A DNA stretch of 58,908 nt. Origin: an uncultured Bacteroides sp. Lineage in GTDB: Bacteria > Bacteroidota > Bacteroidia > Bacteroidales > Bacteroidaceae. Position 1 is the stretch's first letter; each line of letters starts with the position of its first letter. The DNA lies in assembly GCA_900552645.1 (NCBI GenBank), contig USAN01000012.1, positions 1-58,908 of the forward strand, written 5' to 3'. Position numbers and translations under genes: made by a program. A model generated the notes under the pieces. The model worked only from the letters and a program-made list of their open reading frames with translations, was not told the origin of the DNA and did no database searches. Shown one piece after another: positions 53,304 to 58,908 of the stretch.

Positions 53304-54407
53304 ATGAAAAAGTTCTTCAAGATTGGATTATTAGTTGTTGTAATACTAATTTTTTTAGGAACCTTTATGTTCCTATATCAGAAATCACAGCCTAAAGAAA
53401 TTGAATATGAATTATTCCAGGCAAAGACAGGCAATATAGAAAAGAATACAGTAGCCACAGGTAAAATTGAGCCACGCGATGAAATATTGATAAAGCCTCA
53501 GATTTCTGGAATAATAGATGAAGTTTACAAAGAAGCTGGCCAAACTATAAAGCAAGGTGAAATAATAGCTAAAGTTAAGGTTATTCCAGAGTTGGGACAG
53601 CTTAATTCGGCCGAAAGTCGTATTCGCCTAGCTGAAATAAACTCTAAACAGAGTGAAACAGACTTTTCAAGAATGAAAAAGCTTTATAATGACAAATTAA
53701 TAAGCAGTGAAGAATTCGAAAAGAGTCAGGTAGCTTATAAGCAGTCACGCGAAGAACTTCAGACCGCAAAAGACAATCTTCAAATCATAAAAGAAGGAAT
53801 AACAAAAAACAGCGCCTCATTCAGTAGTACATTAATACGTTCTACTATAAACGGACTTATACTAGATATTCCTGTAAAGAAAGGTAACTCTGTAATTATG
53901 AGCAATACTTTCAATGATGGAACAACTATTGCTACCGTAGCAAATATGAACGATCTTATATTCCGTGGAAATATTGACGAAACCGAAGTTGGAAAGATAC
54001 ACGAAGGGATGCCTGTAAAGATAAGCCTTGGGGCTCTTCAAAATACAAGTTTCGATGCTACCTTAGAATATATTTCGCCTAAAGGAGTTGAGAATAATGG
54101 AGCAAACCAGTTTGAAATAAAAGCAGCCATAAAGGTTCCTTCAAATATAACTATACGTTCAGGTTATAGTGCAAATGCCACAATTGTCCTTGAGAAAGCA
54201 GAAAAAGTATTAACAGTGCCCGAAAGTGCTATAGAATTTGAAGGAGACACAACATATATATACTTAATGACAGACAGTGTACCCGAAAAGAGATACAAGA
54301 AGACTCAGGTCAACACCGGAATAAGTGATGGTATAAATATAGAAGTAAAGAAAGGATTGAAAATCAATCAAACAGTACGTGGACCTAAAAAAGAAATTAA
54401 GAAATGA
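53304..54407 (+). CDS. MacA-like periplasmic adaptor (membrane fusion protein)
   Basis: A 367-residue adaptor with one N-terminal transmembrane helix (about 5-25). A biotinyl-lipoyl-like half-motif follows (GKIEPRDEILIKPQISGIIDEV), then a coiled-coil hairpin (about 105-170) and a beta-barrel and membrane-proximal domain (about 210-350, with VPESAIEFEGDTTYIYL). It links the MacB permeases to the outer-membrane channel. Its end overlaps the start of the TolC-like gene by four bases (ATGA), so the last two genes are translationally coupled. Confidence 0.92.
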   Translation: MKKFFKIGLLVVVILIFLGTFMFLYQKSQPKEIEYELFQAKTGNIEKNTVATGKIEPRDEILIKPQISGIIDEVYKEAGQTIKQGEIIAKVKVIPELGQLNSAESRIRLAEINSKQSETDFSRMKKLYNDKLISSEEFEKSQVAYKQSREELQTAKDNLQIIKEGITKNSASFSSTLIRSTINGLILDIPVKKGNSVIMSNTFNDGTTIATVANMNDLIFRGNIDETEVGKIHEGMPVKISLGALQNTSFDATLEYISPKGVENNGANQFEIKAAIKVPSNITIRSGYSANATIVLEKAEKVLTVPESAIEFEGDTTYIYLMTDSVPEKRYKKTQVNTGISDGINIEVKKGLKINQTVRGPKKEIKK

Positions 54408-55720
54408 GACATAAAATAGTAATAATGACTCTCGTCACCACCTTCACTCTTCCCTCTTTTGCTCAGGAAGAGTGGGATCTTAAGAAATGCATTGATTATG
54501 CAATAGAACATAATCTTACGTTAAAGCAGCAAGAGGCTACAAAACAACAGAGTGAAGTTGAGCTTAATACTGCAAAATGGAGTAGACTGCCTAACCTTAA
54601 TGGAAGTGTAGGACAAAGCTTTAACTTCGGCCGAGCACTTCAGATGGATAATACATATGCCGATCGTAACACAAAGAATTCAAATTTCAATTTAGGAACA
54701 AATGTACCATTATTTACAGGATTCCAAATACCCAACAATATAGCCTTGTGTAAATTGAATCTGAAAGCTGCCGTAGAGGATTTAAACAAGGCAAAAGAGG
54801 ATATAAGCATTCAGGTTACATCTTATTTCACACAAGTACTCTATAATGATGAATTAGCTAAGGTCGCTCATAATCAAGTAGAGCTTAGTAAGGAACAGTT
54901 AAAACTTAAACAAGCATTTTTCGAAAACGGAAAAGCATCACAAGCAGAAGTATATGAAGCGATATCTAGAGTAGCACAAGATGAAATGTCAGCTGTACAG
55001 GCAGATAACAACTATCAGCTAGCCATATTAGACTTGACTCAACTTCTTGAACTTCCTAGTCCCGAGAACTTCGGTATTACTGTACCTAAGATAAGTGATG
55101 GTTTCTCTACAATAACTTTACCAGATAATGTATTCAATGAAGCTGTTACAACAAAACCGGTAATCAAAGCAGCTCAATATAGATTAGAAGGTGCCGATAG
55201 GAGTATAAGAATAGCGAAAAGTTCATATTATCCACAATTATCTTTCGGAGCCGGCCTCGGTACAAATTATTTCTATGTAGCAGGACAAGATAACCAATCA
55301 TTTGGCACACAATGGCATCAAAATTTTAGTAAATACATATCATTCAATTTGAGCATACCAATCTTCAATCGTTTTGAAGTTAGAAATCGGGTGAGAAGCG
55401 CCAAAATTCAGAAGACCGCCTTAAATTGGAAACTTGAAGAAGCCAAGAAAGGATTATATAAAGAAATACAACAAGCTTATTATAATGCAATAGCAGCCGA
55501 AAGCAAATACAAAAGTAGCAATACTGCTGTCGAAGCAGCTGAAGCTTCGTTTAAACTTATGAGCGAAAAGTATGCAAATGGCAAAGCTAATGCAACTGAA
55601 TACAATCAGGAAAGAACAAACTTATTAAAAGCTATTTCAGATAAAATTCAATCTAAATATGAATACTTGTTTCGCACCAAAGTGCTAGATTTCTATAAAG
55701 GATTACCACTTACAATGTAA
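54404..55720 (+). CDS. TolC-family outer-membrane efflux protein
   Basis: A 438-residue exported channel (signal peptide ending SFAQ). Two OEP repeats are seen, each with long helices (EEWDLKKCIDYAIEHNLTLKQQ opening the first, RLEGADRSIRIAKSSYYPQLSFGAG opening the second) and beta strands for the outer-membrane barrel. It completes the tripartite export system. No lipobox cysteine is present, in contrast to many OprM-type channels. Confidence 0.93.
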   Translation: MRHKIVIMTLVTTFTLPSFAQEEWDLKKCIDYAIEHNLTLKQQEATKQQSEVELNTAKWSRLPNLNGSVGQSFNFGRALQMDNTYADRNTKNSNFNLGTNVPLFTGFQIPNNIALCKLNLKAAVEDLNKAKEDISIQVTSYFTQVLYNDELAKVAHNQVELSKEQLKLKQAFFENGKASQAEVYEAISRVAQDEMSAVQADNNYQLAILDLTQLLELPSPENFGITVPKISDGFSTITLPDNVFNEAVTTKPVIKAAQYRLEGADRSIRIAKSSYYPQLSFGAGLGTNYFYVAGQDNQSFGTQWHQNFSKYISFNLSIPIFNRFEVRNRVRSAKIQKTALNWKLEEAKKGLYKEIQQAYYNAIAAESKYKSSNTAVEAAEASFKLMSEKYANGKANATEYNQERTNLLKAISDKIQSKYEYLFRTKVLDFYKGLPLTM

Positions 55721-55766
55721 TAACGATTTTATTTATCAAGTAGTGTCAATATTACCAGAAAATAAC

Positions 55767-55774
55767 TAATTTTG
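55767..55774 (+). promoter_or_regulatory. putative -7 box for the GT51 gene
   Basis: TAATTTTG (TAnnTTTG), 25 bases before the ATG at 55800. It separates this gene from the exporter operon. Confidence 0.5.
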
Positions 55775-55799
55775 CAGCCTAAAATAATCTTAGTGTTTT

Positions 55800-57758
55800 A
55801 TGAACCAAAGGATTAATAAGGCTGCAATTATTATTTCAGCCGTATTCATTTTACTATGTATAATATTATTTATAAACAAAAATAATATTCTGCATTACAT
55901 TGTCGACAATAAGTTAGATGGCTTAAGGAAAGAATACAATCTTTCTATTCATTATGACAAACTAGAAATGGTAGGACTAGATGAAATACAGTTAAGGAAC
56001 TTTTCATTAGTGCCAAACGATCGTGATACAGTTATTACATTAAAATCGTTTACCATAGATCTTAATCCACTAGCCCTACTTGGTGGACGTATTGAAGTAT
56101 ACAAAGCCTATGTAAACGAACTCAATCTAAATTTAATAAAGAAAGATTCAACATCTAATTACGACTTTCTATTCAAGAAGAAAGATTTAGAACAAGCTAC
56201 GCAAGAAAACGTCATCGACTATTCTTCAAAGACAAAGAAGATATTATCATTAATATTTGGATTACTTCCCGAAAATGGTGAAATTACAAAATTCAATATA
56301 CTTCAGCGTCGTGATTCATCATACACACACTTTACCATACCTGATCTTATTATTAAAGAGCGCCATTTTGACGGCAACATCTTAATAGACGATAATGGAA
56401 AGTCGGATCAATGGCACACTAAAGGTTATATTAATTCACACAATAAAGAGTTGGAAGCTTCAATATATCCATTCTCTAATACCAAACATATAAATATTCC
56501 CTATATAAACCGCTATTACAATGCAAATGTAGGCTTCGACTTCATATCTTTCAGTCTAAAAGCAACTGATAATTTTTCTGGAGAAAATCTTAATGGCAAT
56601 GCATTGATAAAAGGACTTCATCTGTTTCATAAACGTCTTTCTCCAGATACTATAACGATCAATAAAGGAGAGTTATCATATAATATAAACATAGGTAAGA
56701 ACTCTTTTGAGCTAGACAGTACATCGACAGTAGTATTCAATGAACTATCATTTCATCCTTATATAAAAGTTCAGAAAAATAAAAAATGGCATATTACTAC
56801 AAGCATCAATCAACCATCATTTAATGCACAGGTTTTATTCAATTCATTGCCAGCAGCTCTATTCCAGCATTTGCAGGGAATAAAGACTACAGGAAATCTT
56901 TCATATAATTTCTTGCTCGACATCGATTTCAATAATATTGATAGTCTAAAATTCCATTCAATACTAAGAGGTAAAAATTTCCATATAAAGGATTATGGTA
57001 ACAGCGACCTTACAAGAATGAACAGAGAATTCAGCTATACAGCATACGAAAATGAACGTCCTGTAAGAACATTCAATATAGGAAGATCCAATCCAAATTT
57101 TCGGACACTTGATAGTATCTCTCCATTATTAAAGAATGCCATACTGCAATCCGAAGATAATGGATTCATGTATCATAACGGATTTCTTCCAGGAGCAATT
57201 CAAGAGGCTCTTATTTATGATTTCAAAGTAAAAAGATTTGCTCGTGGTGGAAGCACCATATCTATGCAATTAGTAAAGAATGTATTCCTTACACGACATA
57301 AGAATATTGCCAGAAAACTTGAAGAAGCACTTATAGTATGGCTTATAGAGAATCAGCATATAACATGTAAGGACAGAATGTACGAAGTATATCTTAATAT
57401 AGTAGAATGGGGACCACTCATATATGGAGCCAAAGAAGCATCGGAATACTATTTTGGAAAGGAACCAATAGATTTAAATCTTGACGAATCTATATTCCTG
57501 GCTTCACTAATACCACGTCCAAAACAATTCAGGTCATTCTTTAATCCAGATGGAAGTCTGAAAAACAACCAACAAGGATTCTTCCGGCTTATAGCCAATC
57601 GTCTAAAACATCGTGGAATCATATCTGAATATGAGGCAGATTCAATATATCCCATGATAACGTTACGAGGAAAAGCAAAAAATGACATCATTATTTCGGA
57701 TACGTTGAAAGTAGATACAACACTTGTAAATGCAGATATTTTTCCTCTTCCTGAATAA
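55800..57758 (+). CDS. monofunctional peptidoglycan glycosyltransferase with AsmA-like N-terminal region
   Basis: A 652-residue inner-membrane protein. One transmembrane helix lies at about 7-27. A long beta-rich, AsmA-like section (about 30-420) follows, and then a GT51 domain (about 430-610). The GT51 domain has the catalytic glutamate at 452 in SEDNGFMYHNGF, the RGGSTISMQLVKN motif, KLEEALIVWLIE with the second conserved Glu, and EVYLNIVEWGPLIYGAKEAS. It should polymerise lipid II into glycan strands. No transpeptidase domain follows, since the protein ends about 40 residues after GT51. The combination with an AsmA-like region differs from standard MtgA or class A PBPs. Confidence 0.88.
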   Translation: MNQRINKAAIIISAVFILLCIILFINKNNILHYIVDNKLDGLRKEYNLSIHYDKLEMVGLDEIQLRNFSLVPNDRDTVITLKSFTIDLNPLALLGGRIEVYKAYVNELNLNLIKKDSTSNYDFLFKKKDLEQATQENVIDYSSKTKKILSLIFGLLPENGEITKFNILQRRDSSYTHFTIPDLIIKERHFDGNILIDDNGKSDQWHTKGYINSHNKELEASIYPFSNTKHINIPYINRYYNANVGFDFISFSLKATDNFSGENLNGNALIKGLHLFHKRLSPDTITINKGELSYNINIGKNSFELDSTSTVVFNELSFHPYIKVQKNKKWHITTSINQPSFNAQVLFNSLPAALFQHLQGIKTTGNLSYNFLLDIDFNNIDSLKFHSILRGKNFHIKDYGNSDLTRMNREFSYTAYENERPVRTFNIGRSNPNFRTLDSISPLLKNAILQSEDNGFMYHNGFLPGAIQEALIYDFKVKRFARGGSTISMQLVKNVFLTRHKNIARKLEEALIVWLIENQHITCKDRMYEVYLNIVEWGPLIYGAKEASEYYFGKEPIDLNLDESIFLASLIPRPKQFRSFFNPDGSLKNNQQGFFRLIANRLKHRGIISEYEADSIYPMITLRGKAKNDIIISDTLKVDTTLVNADIFPLPE

Positions 57759-57870
57759 TTACTTATTTAATATAAATAATTGAACAAAGATTATAATAAA
57801 TAAGTTATGGAATTGATTTATATAAGTAGATTTATATAAATTATCAATACTTAACTTAAAGAATATAATT

Positions 57871-58233
57871 ATGGTTGAAGATTTAGATGAGAAACTCTTT
57901 AAAGAAAAGATTTTCAATTTTGATGAAGATTCAGATGCTCCAATGCTAATCAACAAAGATACGATAATCGAATTCTGGGTTACTTGGTGTCCTCATTGCA
58001 AAGCAATGGTTCCACGTTATGAGATGGTCAGTGAAGAATTTCCGCAGATTAGCTGCTATAGGATCGAGTTGGAAAAACATCCAGACTTAGCAAAGTTATT
58101 CAACGTAGCTAGTTTTCCTACTTTCATATTTATAACTTCGGCAGGAAGAGTTGAAAAATATGTTGGAGAAATAACGGAAGAGGAATTAGCTCATATGGTA
58201 AAGGAAGTATTTTGTGTAAAACCACAACAATAA
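57871..58233 (+). CDS. thioredoxin-family protein
   Basis: A 120-residue cytoplasmic thioredoxin fold. The active site is WVTWCPHCKAMVPRYE, with CPHC in place of the canonical CGPC. That intermediate dipeptide is more oxidising and typical of DsbA-like or specialised thioredoxins. The cis-proline is in ASFPTFIFI. There is no signal peptide. A role as reductant for the neighbouring MsrB is tempting, but the two genes converge and MsrB looks exported, so this is not supported directly. Confidence 0.85.
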   Translation: MVEDLDEKLFKEKIFNFDEDSDAPMLINKDTIIEFWVTWCPHCKAMVPRYEMVSEEFPQISCYRIELEKHPDLAKLFNVASFPTFIFITSAGRVEKYVGEITEEELAHMVKEVFCVKPQQ

Positions 58234-58287
58234 AATAAAGTTAATAAGGTATCAGCACAGTAACTGATACCTTATTAACTTTATTTT
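58232..58287. terminator. 24-bp perfect inverted repeat, bidirectional terminator
   Basis: Arms 58232-58255 and 58264-58287 are perfectly complementary around the 8-base loop CACAGTAA, with A/T tails on both sides, between the convergent thioredoxin and msrB genes. The 5' arm begins one base after the thioredoxin stop codon starts to be read (TAA at 58231-58233). Confidence 0.88.
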
Positions 58288-58298
58288 GATATCAAATA

Positions 58299-58742
58299 TC
58301 ACTTAAATGGTATAAAGTCAAGTGATATAGAATTAACGCAATGGCGAGTATTCTTATAAGTAAACCCTTCTCCTTTAAATACATGTCCTAAATGAGCTCC
58401 ACATTTAGCGCAAGTTATTTCAGTCCTTCTTCCATCTGCATCTACTGTCCTCTTTACTGCTCCTGGTATTTCATCATCAAAAGATGGCCAACCACATCCA
58501 GAGTCAAACTTATCATCAGACTTATACAAAGGTGCTCCACATTGTTTACAAACATACGTACCTTTATCATTAAACTTATAATATTTTCCGGTAAAAGGTC
58601 TTTCAGTACCCTTATCAATAATGACACTTTTTTCTTCTTCTGTAAGTTTTTTCATATATACTCCTTTTTGCTTATTATTCTGAGCCCATACAGAACAGAA
58701 TAATAACAAGTTCATAATTAAGAACAATATAATATTTCTCAT
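58299..58742 (-). CDS. msrB: exported peptide-methionine (R)-S-oxide reductase
   Basis: Repairs methionine-R-sulfoxide in proteins. The 147-residue precursor has a signal peptide (about 1-21, ending SVWAQ), so the enzyme acts in the periplasm or at the surface. The zinc site is two CxxC pairs (CKQC and CAKC). GCGWPSF and GHVFKGEGF are signature motifs, and the catalytic cysteine is in RHCVNSISLDF. An internal ATG at residue 30 could give a cytoplasmic form, but the full signal sequence is convincing. Only MsrB is present here, with no MsrA fusion. Confidence 0.94.
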   Translation of the reverse strand: MRNIILFLIMNLLLFCSVWAQNNKQKGVYMKKLTEEEKSVIIDKGTERPFTGKYYKFNDKGTYVCKQCGAPLYKSDDKFDSGCGWPSFDDEIPGAVKRTVDADGRRTEITCAKCGAHLGHVFKGEGFTYKNTRHCVNSISLDFIPFK

Positions 58743-58908
58743 AAAATATTTTATATTATAACAATAATCTATTATTGCATGTTTATTAACTTTATATTAA
58801 TATAAAACCGTTTTATTATACTTGTAGCAAAGCATCAATTACATGATTACAAAAAGCATTTATAAATTTCAAATTCTTTTATTGTAGAGAGTTCTCGAGA
58901 ATGATTTA

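Noticed and set aside
1..58908. tRNA, rRNA, IS elements or prophage
   Set aside because: No cloverleaf-like arms with CCA ends, no rRNA signatures, no transposase or integrase motifs and no paired terminal repeats around a gene were seen.

Overview
The window reads as an ordinary chromosomal stretch of a low-GC member of the Bacteroidales (Bacteroidota). The grounds are two SusC/SusD pairs, a BACON-domain GH16 enzyme, many secreted proteins with short signal peptides ending in AQ, lipoproteins, weak Shine-Dalgarno sites, and repeated TAnnTTTG boxes (the Bacteroides -7 element) in front of genes. I see no rRNA, tRNA, CRISPR array, insertion sequence, integrase or phage gene, so it looks like core and niche-adaptive genome rather than a mobile island.

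Layout. 350-1214 (-): queD-queE, queuosine precursor synthesis. 1347-4051 (+): a DUF454 membrane protein, a small coiled-coil protein, ZapA and RNase Y. 4130-11438 (-): a BlaI repressor, an M56 peptidase fused to TonB-type domains, a TPR protein, an outer-membrane barrel receptor and a TlpA-like thioredoxin, probably one signalling/envelope operon. 11596-12525 (-): an EamA transporter. 12744-24178 (-): a beta-glucan utilisation locus (PUL) with a SusR-like regulator, SusC, SusD, a surface glycan-binding lipoprotein, GH16 endo-glucanase and GH3 beta-glucosidase. 24252-25100 (-): a patatin-like hydrolase. 25244-32669 (+): two peptidases, RecJ, RecQ and a TPR protein. 32932-35300 (-): a barrel-like outer-membrane protein and a PatB/MalY aminotransferase, separated by a 22-bp-phased palindrome array.

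35485-39526 (+) is the most interesting part: a phenylalanine/tyrosine operon (pheA, aminotransferase, DAHP synthase-chorismate mutase fusion, tyrA) preceded by a 29-residue leader peptide with ten consecutive Phe/Tyr codons, a Rho-independent terminator, and a 9-base segment able to form a competing antiterminator. It has the parts of a ribosome-mediated attenuator answering to both aromatic amino acids.

39648-41432 (+) is a lone GH110 alpha-galactosidase. 41433-42316 has no large gene but holds hairpins, a promoter-like box and a candidate 46-residue small protein. 42317-48713 (-) is a second SusCD locus that carries a PHP-type phosphodiesterase instead of glycoside hydrolases. 48882-49844 (-) is a ROK glucokinase. 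50010-55720 (+) is a MacAB/TolC-type tripartite export operon. 55800-57758 (+) is an AsmA-like/GT51 peptidoglycan glycosyltransferase, followed by a thioredoxin (+) and a secreted MsrB (-) that converge on a long perfect hairpin.
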